The position numbers and the translations under genes are program-made. The notes below the pieces were generated by a model that was given only the letters and a program-made list of their open reading frames with translations, searched no databases and had not been told where the DNA came from. Positions 33,555 through 42,950 of a stretch of 64,000 bases of DNA are shown here, one piece after another. The DNA is from [Mycobacterium] manitobense. GTDB taxonomy: Bacteria > Actinomycetota > Actinomycetes > Mycobacteriales > Mycobacteriaceae. The DNA lies in contig NZ_JACKSJ010000148.1 in the NCBI RefSeq assembly GCF_025821665.1, positions 124,001 to 188,000 of the forward strand, written 5' to 3'. Numbering within the stretch: position 1 is the stretch's first letter; every line of letters starts with the position of its first letter.

Positions 33555-33668
33555 ACCACTGATCAGCGCACTCCGGGGCGCAATCCCCCGATGCGCGTAG
33601 GACGTGGGGCTAGCCTTGACCGTAGGCACACACGGTCTGTCGCAGCCGCGACGCCAGAGGAGCAGCGT

Positions 33669-35198
33669 GTGGTCACTTTGGACCGATTGGTGAATGTACT
33701 GGGCGCCTACGGCGTTCGGCTGCGGTCATGCCCCATTCCGCGCTCCACCGGGTTGGCCGGCGTCGTGGTGCACGAGGACGTCGACGGCCGGACCGTCGTC
33801 GGTGACGTGTTGTTGGCCATCGGCGCCGCCTCGGTGGCCGAGGCGGTGCGGTGGGCGGCGTCCGCCCGCGCGGCGGCCGTCTTCGTCCGCGACACTTCGG
33901 CGGACGACACGGTGGCCGACGGCGGCCCGGCCGATGTCGCGGTGCTGGCGGTGGACCCGGCGATGTCCTGGAGCGAACTGGCCGCCGTGGTCTACGGCCT
34001 CGTGCTCGAAGGCCGCGAGACCGACTCCGGTCGCGGACCCACGGACCTGTTCGCACTGGCCGACAGCCTCGCCGAGGCGACCGGCGGCGCGGTCACCATC
34101 GAGGACCCGCTCTCGCGCGTGCTGGCGTACTCCATGGTGCAGAGGAATGCCGACGACGCACGCACGGCGACGATCATGGGCAGGCAGGCACCCGAGCGCC
34201 TTCGCGAGTTCTTCCACCAGCGTGGGATCTCCGCGCATCTCGCGGTGTCCGACGAGCCGCTGTTCGTCGGCGCCGCTGCCGATCAGGGCCTTTCCGGCCG
34301 GATGGTCGTGGCCGTGCGCTCGGCGCGGGTGCTGATGGGTTCGGTGTGGGTGTCGTGCACGGCTCCATTGGAGGGCAAGGCACTCACCGCTCTGACCGAC
34401 GGCGCCCGCACGGTGGCACTGCATCTGCTGCGGTCCCGGGCCAGCGCGGACCTCGAACGCCAGGTGGAGTCGGAACAGGTGATCCGGCTGCTCGACGGCA
34501 GCGCCGACGCGACGGCGTCGACCAGCAGGCTCGGGCTGCCGCAGGGCCCGATGCGGGTCATCGCGCTGCAGGCGTTCATCGCCGCCGACCGCGATGCCCC
34601 GCTGCTGATGCTGTTCGACCGCGCCACGAGTGGGTTCGGCTGGTCGCGGCCCGGTCGCAGCGCACTGGCCGGGAACACCGTCTACACACTGCTGCCCGGT
34701 GAGCAGGCCGCCGCGGCTCGCCGCTGGGTCGCCGGAGTGCGGGCGGCACTGCCCGACCGGGTGACGGTGGTGGCGGGCATCAGCAAGCCCGCAGCAGTAC
34801 CGGACCTGCCGGCGGCGCGCCAGGAGGCCGACGAGTGTCTGGCGCTGCACGAGACGCGGCCGCCGGCAACGGAGCCCCCGGCCTACGACGAATCGTGGGA
34901 CGAGATCGTGCTGGCCCGGCTGCGGATGGCGGCACGCTCGGGTCGATCGCCGGGCCGGGGGCCGGTGGCCGAGCTGCGCCGCCATGACCACGCCAACGCC
35001 ACCGAATACGTGGCCACGCTGAGGGCCTGGCTCGAGGCCCTCGGTGACCCCACCGAAGCCGGCGAACGCCTGGGAGTGCACGAGAACACCGTGCGCTACC
35101 GCCTGCGCAAGATGGCCGAGATCACCGACCTGCAGCTGGACGACGCACGCAAGCGGCAGGCGATGTCGATCGAACTCGCGGCCGCCGAGACCGACTGA
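33669..35198 (+). CDS. PucR/CdaR-family transcriptional regulator
   Basis: A 509-residue regulator. The N-terminal third looks like a PucR-type sensing domain (TLDRLVNVLGAYGVRL, VVGDVLLAIGA), a middle GAF-like region follows, and the C-terminus carries the CdaR/PucR helix-turn-helix (AGERLGVHENTVRYRLRKM, about residues 470-488). GTG at 33669 is supported by GAGGAG seven bases upstream; earlier in-frame starts lack such a site. PucR-type proteins usually control adjacent catabolic genes in response to their substrate, so the FAD-dependent amino-acid oxidoreductase gene downstream is the likely target. Confidence 0.87.
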   Translation: MVTLDRLVNVLGAYGVRLRSCPIPRSTGLAGVVVHEDVDGRTVVGDVLLAIGAASVAEAVRWAASARAAAVFVRDTSADDTVADGGPADVAVLAVDPAMSWSELAAVVYGLVLEGRETDSGRGPTDLFALADSLAEATGGAVTIEDPLSRVLAYSMVQRNADDARTATIMGRQAPERLREFFHQRGISAHLAVSDEPLFVGAAADQGLSGRMVVAVRSARVLMGSVWVSCTAPLEGKALTALTDGARTVALHLLRSRASADLERQVESEQVIRLLDGSADATASTSRLGLPQGPMRVIALQAFIAADRDAPLLMLFDRATSGFGWSRPGRSALAGNTVYTLLPGEQAAAARRWVAGVRAALPDRVTVVAGISKPAAVPDLPAARQEADECLALHETRPPATEPPAYDESWDEIVLARLRMAARSGRSPGRGPVAELRRHDHANATEYVATLRAWLEALGDPTEAGERLGVHENTVRYRLRKMAEITDLQLDDARKRQAMSIELAAAETD

Positions 35199-35211
35199 CC
35201 CCGCGCTGAGT

Positions 35212-35238
35212 CGGCGTTGTCGCATCGGCACAACGCCG
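35212..35238. promoter_or_regulatory. inverted repeat between the PucR regulator and the FAD oxidoreductase gene
   Basis: CGGCGTTGT (35212-35220) and ACAACGCCG (35230-35238) are perfect inverted arms with a 9-base spacer, starting 13 bases after the regulator stop and about 80 bases before the next ATG. It could be a terminator-like stem or an operator for the regulator. The absence of a T-run and the symmetry (TTGT-N9-ACAA) favour an operator slightly. Confidence 0.4.
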
Positions 35239-35319
35239 TCGAAGCGGGTTGTCGGTTCGGGGCAAGCCACGTGGTGGCCCCGCACACCACCATGGGAGTG
35301 ACACCTGAGGAGGTATGTG

Positions 35320-36582
35320 ATGGCCGGCAATGAGCGCATCGACGGCGGACCGCGATCGGCGATCGTGGTCGGTGCAGGCATCGTCGGGCTGTCCACGGCG
35401 TGGTTCCTGCAGGAGCGCGGCGTCGAGGTCACCGTGGTCGACCGCACCGGTGTGGCCGCCGGAGCGTCCTGGGGCAACGCCGGCTGGATCGCGCCCACGC
35501 TGACCCTGCCGCTGAACTCCCCCGCCACGCTGCGGTACGGGCTGCGCGCGCTGCGCGACCCCGCCGCACCGCTGCACATCCCGCTCGCCGCGGACAGCGG
35601 GCTGGGACGCTTCCTGTTCCAGTTCGCCGCCAGCTGCCGACGGTCGACGTGGCGACGCGCGGTGCGCGCCAACCTGCCGCTCAACGAAGAGTGCATCGAA
35701 GCCTTCGACGTGCTCGTCTCCAACGGGGTAGACGCACCGGTGACCGATGCCCCCGTCACCGCGCTGTTCCGCAGCGCCGACGAGGCGCGGCACGTGCTGG
35801 CCGAACTCGACGGACTGTCCGAAGCCGGCCAGTCGGTGGACGTCACCCACCTCAGCGGTGCAGCGCTGCGCGAACAGGTGCCGCTCGCCTCGCCGGCGAT
35901 CACCGCCGCGATCAATGTCAATGGACAGCGCTTCATCGACCCGGGCCGCTTCGTACACGCGTTGGCCCGCGCCGTCGTCGACCGCGGCGCCACGATCCAC
36001 ACTGCGGAGGTCCAGGGCGTCTACAGCAGTGGAAGCGGCGCGGAAGTGTTTCTGCGCGACGGCGATCCCATGACCGCGGACGCCGTGGTCGTCGCCACCG
36101 GCGCGTGGCTGTCCCGGTTGGCCGGCCGACTGCGCGTACCCGTGCAGTCCGGGCGCGGCTACTCGTTCACCGTGCCCGTGGACCGGCCCTTACCGGGACC
36201 CTTCTACCTCCCCGGCATCCGGGTGGCGTGCACGCCCTACCGCGACGGGTTGCGCGTCTCGGGAACGATGGAGTTCCGCGACCCCTACGAACCGGCGGTG
36301 CCAGCACGCGTGGGCGCCATCGTCGCCTCGGCCGGCTCACTGCTCGAGGGTGTCCGCTGGGCCGAGCGCACCGACGTCTGGGTCGGGCCGCGGCCGGTGA
36401 CGCCCGACGGTCGACCGCTGGTCGGCGAGATGTCCCGCAACGTGTACGTGGCGGGCGGACACGGCATGTGGGGCCTGGCGCACGGACCGGTCACCGGGCG
36501 TCTCCTCGCCGAACAGATCACCACCGGCAAGCAACCGGACGCGCTGCGCGAACTCGACCCCCTACGCCGCACCGGTCGCTGA
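35320..36582 (+). CDS. FAD-dependent D-amino acid dehydrogenase-like oxidoreductase (DadA family)
   Basis: A 420-residue flavoprotein of the DAO family. The dinucleotide motif AIVVGAGIVGLSTAWFLQERG is followed by the DadA-like ASWGNAGWIAP segment, and the C-terminus has VYVAGGHGMWGLAHGP. DadA-type enzymes oxidatively deaminate D-amino acids at the membrane, with quinone as acceptor. The ATG at 35320 has a strong GAGGAGG ribosome site. It lies downstream of a PucR-type regulator on the same strand. Sarcosine- or proline-type substrates are also possible. Confidence 0.85.
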   Translation: MAGNERIDGGPRSAIVVGAGIVGLSTAWFLQERGVEVTVVDRTGVAAGASWGNAGWIAPTLTLPLNSPATLRYGLRALRDPAAPLHIPLAADSGLGRFLFQFAASCRRSTWRRAVRANLPLNEECIEAFDVLVSNGVDAPVTDAPVTALFRSADEARHVLAELDGLSEAGQSVDVTHLSGAALREQVPLASPAITAAINVNGQRFIDPGRFVHALARAVVDRGATIHTAEVQGVYSSGSGAEVFLRDGDPMTADAVVVATGAWLSRLAGRLRVPVQSGRGYSFTVPVDRPLPGPFYLPGIRVACTPYRDGLRVSGTMEFRDPYEPAVPARVGAIVASAGSLLEGVRWAERTDVWVGPRPVTPDGRPLVGEMSRNVYVAGGHGMWGLAHGPVTGRLLAEQITTGKQPDALRELDPLRRTGR

Positions 36583-36639
36583 GTCTCTGTGGCACAGCGT
36601 TTTCGACCCTTTGACCTCGGCCCACACGGGCCCGCGAGT

Positions 36640-36677
36640 CGTCAGGGGCGGAGCTTCTCCTTCGCCCGCCCCTGACG
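36640..36677 (+). terminator. strong hairpin between the FAD oxidoreductase and the GreA-like gene
   Basis: CGTCAGGGGCGG (36640-36651) pairs perfectly with CCGCCCCTGACG (36666-36677) across a 14-base loop. The stem is 12 base pairs and very GC-rich, but no T-run follows, as is usual in mycobacteria. It begins 58 bases after the oxidoreductase stop and ends 27 bases before the GreA-like ATG, so it may terminate the first or control the second. Confidence 0.6.
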
Positions 36678-36704
36678 GCAATCCCCGAACCGGAAGGAAC
36701 CCGC

Positions 36705-37169
36705 ATGATCGAGAAGCACACCGTCTGGCTGTCGCCGCAGGCCCATGAGCACCTGCAGCACGAACTGGCCACACTGCGCCGGCTCACCACCAGCACGACC
36801 GGCGACGAGGACACCGACGAGAACGCTGCCGCCGTCCAGGCCGCCCGGCGAAGCCGCATCCAGCAGATCCACGACCTGCTGATGAACGCAGTCGTCGGCG
36901 AGGATCCGCCCAACGATGGCATCGCCGAACCCGGCATGGTGGTGACCGTCCGCTACGACGACACCGGTGAAACCGACACGTTCCTGCTCGGTGTGCGCGG
37001 TGCCGAATACGGCGAGCTCGACGTCTATTCCGTGCAGTCACCGCTCGGCGCCGCGATCGTCGGGGCCCGCCCGGGACACCAGTGCAGCTACACCACGCCC
37101 AACGGGAAGACCATGATCGTCACGATGCTCAGGGCCGTCCCCCACGGCATCCACAGCCTCACCGGCTGA
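36705..37169 (+). CDS. GreA/GreB-family elongation-factor-like protein
   Basis: A 154-residue protein with a short N-terminal coiled-coil-like region (LSPQAHEHLQHELATLRRL, then ARRSRIQQIHDLL) and a C-terminal GreA/GreB FKBP-like domain (GMVVTVRYDDTGETDTFLLG, SPLGAAIVGARPGHQCSY). GreA factors insert the coiled coil into the RNA polymerase secondary channel to rescue stalled complexes. The coiled coil is interrupted by a polar stretch (STTGDEDTDEN), so it may behave more like the Gfh/Rnk-type regulators known in mycobacteria than like true GreA. It stands alone downstream of a strong hairpin. Confidence 0.82.
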   Translation: MIEKHTVWLSPQAHEHLQHELATLRRLTTSTTGDEDTDENAAAVQAARRSRIQQIHDLLMNAVVGEDPPNDGIAEPGMVVTVRYDDTGETDTFLLGVRGAEYGELDVYSVQSPLGAAIVGARPGHQCSYTTPNGKTMIVTMLRAVPHGIHSLTG

Positions 37170-37524
37170 TCTCTGCGCCGGCCGCTTGTCGGTCGGCGAC
37201 AATCGACGACGACGATGTTGTCCGCTCGGCGCAGGCAGCCGGGCGGCTGTGTCGACGACAATGGAGTGTGTGGCCAGCAGGTTTTCGGCCACCTATTTTC
37301 CGCGACTGCGCCACGCCATACGCGACAGGCCGTGCGACGCGAATCAGTTCGCACCGTCGCACGCTGAGCACAGTCGCGATGACCAACGAACACACGAGGA
37401 GGCGAAAACCCCATGTATGCCAACGCTGACATCTGGATCGAGCGATGGGAGGCCGAAGGCGGCGCGCTGTCTTAGCGCACCCACGGCCCAGACGAACGAA
37501 AGAACCCGTAGTGAGGAGCGAGAA
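37170..37524. other. 355-bp region before the SPW gene
   Basis: No full gene is supported. A 20-codon frame at 37413-37475 with a good ribosome site is listed separately. The frame that continues the SPW gene upstream to 37186 has no ribosome site and low-complexity content, and is not used. Confidence 0.5.
37413..37475 (+). CDS. possible 20-residue small protein or leader peptide
   Basis: An ATG at 37413 follows CACGAGGAGG by about ten bases and opens MYANADIWIERWEAEGGALS before TAG at 37473. The strong ribosome site and the content (two Trp, four Glu, no Arg-rich shadow pattern) make translation plausible. The SPW gene starts 50 bases further down. It could be a leader peptide, a stand-alone small protein or chance. 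No homologue is recalled. Confidence 0.3.
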   Translation: MYANADIWIERWEAEGGALS

Positions 37525-38304
37525 GTGAAGAGACCAGGCAGACTTTGGACGAGTCTGGTGGCGCTGGTGGTCGGCATCGGCGCCGTCATCGGAGCGTTCG
37601 TGTTCTCGTCGACTCAAGTGGGGCAGGGCTTCACGCTCGGACTGGGTGCGTTCATCGTCTTCTTCGCCTCGATGTCACTCCTCGCCCGAGACCCCGTCCC
37701 GGGACACTGGGGAGTCCTGGTCGCGGGTCTGACATTGGCCGTCGTGCCGTGGCTCGGCGCGGGCTTCGTCCCCGACCGCGGCGCCGCGTGGACCGCCGGG
37801 GTGGCCGGCGTGCTGGCCCTGATTTGCGGCGGCATCGGCTGGGTGACCGGCGACCCGCCGACCAAGCTCGGCGTCAACGAGTACGGCAGCCGCGAAGTGC
37901 GGCCCGGCGTGATCGCGAAGTGGCTCAGTGGTTCTGCCCTGGCGCTGGGCGCCGTCGCGGTGGTGCTGGCCGCCACGTTCGTCCGCACATCGTCGGCAGC
38001 GACCGTCGTCATCGCCGGCGCAGGCGTCCTCATCGCGGTGACGGCGCTGTGGTCGCTGCTCGCCGCCGATCCCACCCGCGACTACTTCAAGCTGTCCGTC
38101 GTCGGACTGGCGCTGTTCATGGCGCCGTGGGTGGTCGGCTTCACCGCCGGAGTGGGCGCATGGACGGCGTGGTCGCTCGGCTTCGCCGCGACGGCGCTCG
38201 GAGTGGCCGGATACCTGCGCGGCGAGTACCTCGACGCGGCCACGGTGGTCCGCGACGATGCCCGCACCCGCTACCGCGAACGCGTCCACGCGGCGGCCCG
38301 GTGA
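37525..38304 (+). CDS. SPW-repeat-like membrane protein
   Basis: A 259-residue membrane protein with about seven hydrophobic helices arranged as repeated units. Each unit has a Pro-Trp turn (VVPWLGAGF, FMAPWVVGF) and related GHWGVLVAG or AWTAWSLGF segments, as in SPW-repeat proteins. GTG at 37525 follows GAGGAGCGAG; the open frame continues upstream but lacks a site. The C-terminus is polar and basic (YRERVHAAAR). Function is unknown; transport or stress roles are guesses only. Confidence 0.72.
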   Translation: MKRPGRLWTSLVALVVGIGAVIGAFVFSSTQVGQGFTLGLGAFIVFFASMSLLARDPVPGHWGVLVAGLTLAVVPWLGAGFVPDRGAAWTAGVAGVLALICGGIGWVTGDPPTKLGVNEYGSREVRPGVIAKWLSGSALALGAVAVVLAATFVRTSSAATVVIAGAGVLIAVTALWSLLAADPTRDYFKLSVVGLALFMAPWVVGFTAGVGAWTAWSLGFAATALGVAGYLRGEYLDAATVVRDDARTRYRERVHAAAR

Positions 38305-38931
38305 TCAGTGTCGCCCGGGCGGCCGCGGCGCGTGCAGATCGAACCGGACGCCGACCATGCGGACGGTGAAGCAGACCGCCGCCGCGGCGAGTGCCGCCAC
38401 CGTGCCGCGGTACCCGAGGCCGTAGGCCGCCGCCGCACAGCCCGCCCCCAGCAGCGCTGGAATGGCGTACAGCTCGCTGCGCAGCACGACCGGTACCCGG
38501 CCGATCATCACGTCCCTGATCGTTCCCCCGCCCACGGCGGTGATCGTGCCGACGATCATCGCCTGTGGTACACCGAATCCCATGTCGAGCGCCTTCACTG
38601 CGCCCAGCACCGCGAACACGCTCAGCCCGACCGCGTCCAGGACGGTGATCACAGTGGCCAGCCGCTCGAGCACGTGGCTCAACGCGAAGGCCGTCAGGCC
38701 GCCGGCCGCCGCAAGCGCCAGGTAACGCCAGTCGACGAAGGTGGCAGGCGGCAGGTCGTCGAGCAGCACATCGCGGATCGTGCCGCCGCCAAGACCGGTG
38801 AACATCCCGAGGGTGATCACCCCGAAGATGTCGAGGCGTTCGGCGCGTATCGCGGTCAGCGCGCCGTTGAGCGCAAAGGCGAACGTGCCGGCCAGGTCGA
38901 GCACCAGTAGTAGCGGTACATCGGCCGGCAT
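38305..38931 (-). CDS. TRIC-type cation channel protein (UPF0126/YicG family)
   Basis: A 208-residue membrane protein with two tandem UPF0126 units. Each has three hydrophobic helices and the signature GGGTIRDV (GLGGGTIRDVLLDDLPPATF and VGGGTIRDVMIGRVPVVL). Prokaryotic TRIC homologues form trimeric potassium-permeable channels. The ATG at 38931 places the first helix near the N-terminus; an upstream in-frame ATG at 38991 adds residues that lie within the adjacent SDR gene. It follows that gene by 25 bases and may be co-transcribed with it. Confidence 0.88.
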   Translation of the reverse strand: MPADVPLLLVLDLAGTFAFALNGALTAIRAERLDIFGVITLGMFTGLGGGTIRDVLLDDLPPATFVDWRYLALAAAGGLTAFALSHVLERLATVITVLDAVGLSVFAVLGAVKALDMGFGVPQAMIVGTITAVGGGTIRDVMIGRVPVVLRSELYAIPALLGAGCAAAAYGLGYRGTVAALAAAAVCFTVRMVGVRFDLHAPRPPGRH

Positions 38932-38956
38932 GGCGCAGGTATACCGTGCGCGGCTG

Positions 38957-39784
38957 TTACTTGGCGACCACTCCGCGCAGACCGTCGGCACCGAACAACT
39001 GCTCGAGCATGCCGGACATGTCCGGTCCGCGACGCAGGCCGTGGCCGCCGTCGACGTTGATCACCTGCCCGGTGATCCACTCCGCGGCGTCGCTGAGCAG
39101 GAACACACAGAGGTTCGCGATGTCGGTGACCTCGCCGAAGCGGGGCAGCGGAGTGCAGGCACGGTAGTCCGCCGACACCTCCGGGGACTCCAGGATCGGG
39201 CCAACCAGGTCGGTCTGGATCAGGCCGGGACGGATGCCGTTCACGCGCACCCATGACGGGCCGAGCTCGTCGGCGGCCAACATCATGATGTGGTCGAGCG
39301 CCGCCTTGCTCGGACCGTAGGCGCCGAACCAGCGGTGGACGTTGCTCGACGCGATCGACGAGATCCCGACGAACGATCCGCCGCCGCCGCGGACCAGGTC
39401 GCGCGCGGCGTGCTTGAGCACGTACATCGTGCCGTTGACGTTGAGGTCCACCGTGCGCCGCCAGGCGTCGGAGTCGATCTGCGTGATCGGACCGATGGTC
39501 TCCGAACCGCCCGCGCTGTGCACCACGCCGTGCAGGCGCCCATGCCAGGCGGTGGCCGCGTCGACGAGGCGGGCCGCCTCGTCCTCATGGGTGATGTCGG
39601 TCGGCTCGTAACGCACCGAGTCATGACCGCCGAGCTCTTCGGCGACGGCAGCCAGCCGGTCGGCGTTGCGACCGGCCAGCATCACCCTGCCACCGGCCGC
39701 CACCACCGCGGCCGCCACGCCCTTGCCGATGCCGCTGCCACCACCGGTGACCACGTACGTCCGACCCGCCAACGACAGCTGCAC
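38957..39784 (-). CDS. SDR-family oxidoreductase under a KstR-type site
   Basis: A 275-residue classical short-chain dehydrogenase: cofactor motif TGGGSGIGKG, catalytic Ser in GISSIASS, then YGPSK (Tyr and Lys), and C-terminal ITGQVINVDGG. An Arg after the second strand (AGRN) suggests NADP(H). GTG at 39784 follows AAGGGG. A perfect KstR operator lies 25 bases upstream, so it probably belongs to the cholesterol regulon. A similar SDR, Rv3485c, lies at the same relative position in M. tuberculosis. The substrate is unknown; a hydroxysteroid or hydroxyacyl-CoA is plausible. Confidence 0.87.
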   Translation of the reverse strand: MQLSLAGRTYVVTGGGSGIGKGVAAAVVAAGGRVMLAGRNADRLAAVAEELGGHDSVRYEPTDITHEDEAARLVDAATAWHGRLHGVVHSAGGSETIGPITQIDSDAWRRTVDLNVNGTMYVLKHAARDLVRGGGGSFVGISSIASSNVHRWFGAYGPSKAALDHIMMLAADELGPSWVRVNGIRPGLIQTDLVGPILESPEVSADYRACTPLPRFGEVTDIANLCVFLLSDAAEWITGQVINVDGGHGLRRGPDMSGMLEQLFGADGLRGVVAK

Positions 39785-39808
39785 CGCGACCCCTTAAGCC
39801 AGGTTTAC

Positions 39809-39822
39809 TAGAACAGGTTCTA
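39809..39822. promoter_or_regulatory. KstR-type operator upstream of the SDR gene
   Basis: TAGAACAGGTTCTA is a perfect inverted repeat fitting the KstR consensus TnnAACnnGTTnnA. It sits between the enoyl-CoA hydratase stop and the SDR start codon and can only serve the minus-strand SDR promoter. KstR is a TetR-type repressor of cholesterol genes released by a steroid-CoA intermediate. Confidence 0.85.
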
Positions 39823-39830
39823 GTTATACG

Positions 39831-40724
39831 TCACGGCTGATCGCGCCGGGCCGGCTTCGGTGCGCCGAGCGTCCGCCAGTCCGGGACATCGGGCGGCAGG
39901 CCGAGCGGCAATCGGTTCTCGTTGTGCGCGGCCCAGTGCGCGTGGCCGAGTTCGTGGATGTGAAAACCGTGCCGAAGCGCCTCGGTGAACCCCATCGCGT
40001 CGCTGGCCGCGTTCACCGAATCCTTGATCAGCAGCGCCGCCATCGTGGGCCGTTCGGCGATCCGGCGGGCGAACTCGAGTGTCTTGTCCGTGAGCTCCTC
40101 GACCGGGAAGATCTTGGACACCATGCCCAGCCGGTAGGCGTCCTCGGCGTCGATCGAATCACCGGTCAGCAGCAGCTCTTTGGCCTTGCGGGGACCGAAC
40201 TCCCAAGGGTGTGCGTAGTATTCGACGCCCGGCATCCCGAGCCGGACGCCCACCACATCGCTGAACTTCGCGTCGTCCGCGGCGACGATGAGGTCGCACG
40301 CCCAGATCAGCATCAGCGCGGCGGAGATGGCGTTGCCCTGCACCTGCGCGATGGTGATCTTGCGCAGATCGCGCCAGCGCTTGGTGTTCTCGAAGTAGAA
40401 GTGCCACTCCTGCAGGTACAGCTTCTCCATCGAGGCGGACCGCGTCGCGCCGTGTGAGCGGAATGTCGGATGCTGGTCGGGCCCGGGCTTGCGCTCGGCG
40501 AGGGCCGCCTCCGAACCCAGGTCGTGTCCGGCCGAGAAGTTCTTCCCGCGGGCGGCCAGGATCACCACGCGCACCTGGTCGTCGGCCTCCGCGCGGGTGA
40601 AGGCCTCGTCCAGCTGCACGAGCAGGGTGCGGGACTGCGCGTTCTGGGATTCCGGCCGATCGAGCCAGATGCGGGCTATCCGGCCCTCGTCGAGGGTTTC
40701 GTAAGTCACCTGCTCATCGGCCAT
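39831..40724 (-). CDS. enoyl-CoA hydratase/isomerase family protein
   Basis: A 297-residue crotonase-fold enzyme acting on enoyl-CoA thioesters. The first oxyanion element is KNFSAGHDLG. The second, usually GxAxGGG, reads QGNAISAALML, an unusual variant. An insertion of about 20 residues rich in charged groups (AERKPGPDQHPTFRSHG) lies between them. The expected acidic catalytic residues around GVRLGMPGVEYY are not obvious, so a standard hydratase activity is not assured. The ATG at 40724 is preferred over the GTG at 40733. It ends right before the KstR site of the next gene; its own regulation is not visible. Confidence 0.85.
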   Translation of the reverse strand: MADEQVTYETLDEGRIARIWLDRPESQNAQSRTLLVQLDEAFTRAEADDQVRVVILAARGKNFSAGHDLGSEAALAERKPGPDQHPTFRSHGATRSASMEKLYLQEWHFYFENTKRWRDLRKITIAQVQGNAISAALMLIWACDLIVAADDAKFSDVVGVRLGMPGVEYYAHPWEFGPRKAKELLLTGDSIDAEDAYRLGMVSKIFPVEELTDKTLEFARRIAERPTMAALLIKDSVNAASDAMGFTEALRHGFHIHELGHAHWAAHNENRLPLGLPPDVPDWRTLGAPKPARRDQP

Positions 40725-40830
40725 GGCAGGCACATTACGGGCACCGCGCGGCCCGCCTTCACGCAGTCGCGGCCATGATCAGCCACACCCTGTAGTAACA
40801 GGCGATGAACCGTACGCCCGTGAAGTCGCC

Positions 40831-40836
40831 TAGAGT
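40831..40836 (+). promoter_or_regulatory. -10 element giving a predicted leaderless transcript
   Basis: TAGAGT at 40831-40836 fits the mycobacterial -10 consensus TANNNT. Six bases separate it from the ATG at 40843, the spacing at which transcription would start on the A of the start codon. No ribosome site precedes that ATG, which also fits leaderless translation. Confidence 0.55.
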
Positions 40837-40842
40837 TGGGGT

Positions 40843-41007
40843 ATGCCCGCAAAAACTGAAGCCGCCGAGCTCGGCGACGTCGAACCACTGGCCGACAGCA
40901 CTGCCCGTCAGGCCAGGCAGGTGGTGGCCGCCTACGCCACCGATGCCGACGAATGCCGGGTCTTCCTCTCGATGCTCGGCATTGGACCGTCGAAAATCGA
41001 GGCGTAG
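40843..41007 (+). CDS. conserved small protein upstream of otsA (Rv3489-like)
   Basis: A 54-residue protein (starts MPAKTEAAELGDVEPL, ends SMLGIGPSKIEA), acidic in the first half and probably helical in the middle (ARQARQVVAAYATDADECRVFLS). It has one Cys and no membrane segment. The stop TAG (41005-41007) is followed without a gap by the GTG of otsA, so the two are translationally coupled. M. tuberculosis has a small protein of unknown role, Rv3489, in the same place before otsA (Rv3490). Function unknown; a role linked to trehalose synthesis is inferred from position only. Confidence 0.75.
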   Translation: MPAKTEAAELGDVEPLADSTARQARQVVAAYATDADECRVFLSMLGIGPSKIEA

Positions 41008-42461
<1,454 letters not shown>

Positions 42462-42465
<4 letters not shown>

Positions 42466-42950
42466 ATCGGCGTGATGTAACTGATCAGCCACTTCCCGTC
42501 GATTCGTTCGTACTCCACCCGCAGTCGTGCGCCGTCGTAGATCGGTTGGTCGCGATTCGACTTCTCGGACACGGTGCGGTTGATGTACACCATCACCGCT
42601 GCCGAGTTGCGCTGCGCATTCAGGACTCCGACGCCGACTACGTTGGCTTGGCTGACTACCTCTCGCTCCCGCGCCTGCGGAATGATGTCGGCGTTCGCCC
42701 TCTGCTCGAATTCCCTTCGATAGTCGGGCGTGAGCAGGTTGTAGGAATCGATGAGGTTGCGCTCGACCGTCTTGTAGTCGTAGGTGAATACCGTCGGGAT
42801 TTGTTGCTGCGCAAGTGGTCCGAGTTCGTCGCGGGCCGACTGCTCTCCACGCGTCTCCACCCGCTGCCAGTAGAGGCCACCACCCACGGCGGCCAGGCTG
42901 ACGAACGCAACCGCCATCAGCCCGATGATTCCGCTGACGAGCCAGCGCAT
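42462..42950 (-). CDS. Mce-associated membrane protein (Rv3492c-like)
   Basis: A 162-residue protein with one N-terminal membrane segment (WLVSGIIGLMAVAFVSLAAV) and an extracytoplasmic alpha/beta domain of the Mas/Mam type. It is the last gene of the mce4 operon. Mce-associated proteins are thought to stabilise or assist the Mce transporter complex in the envelope; in M. tuberculosis the equivalent is Rv3492c (Mas4B). ATG overlaps the upstream stop by one base. Confidence 0.87.
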
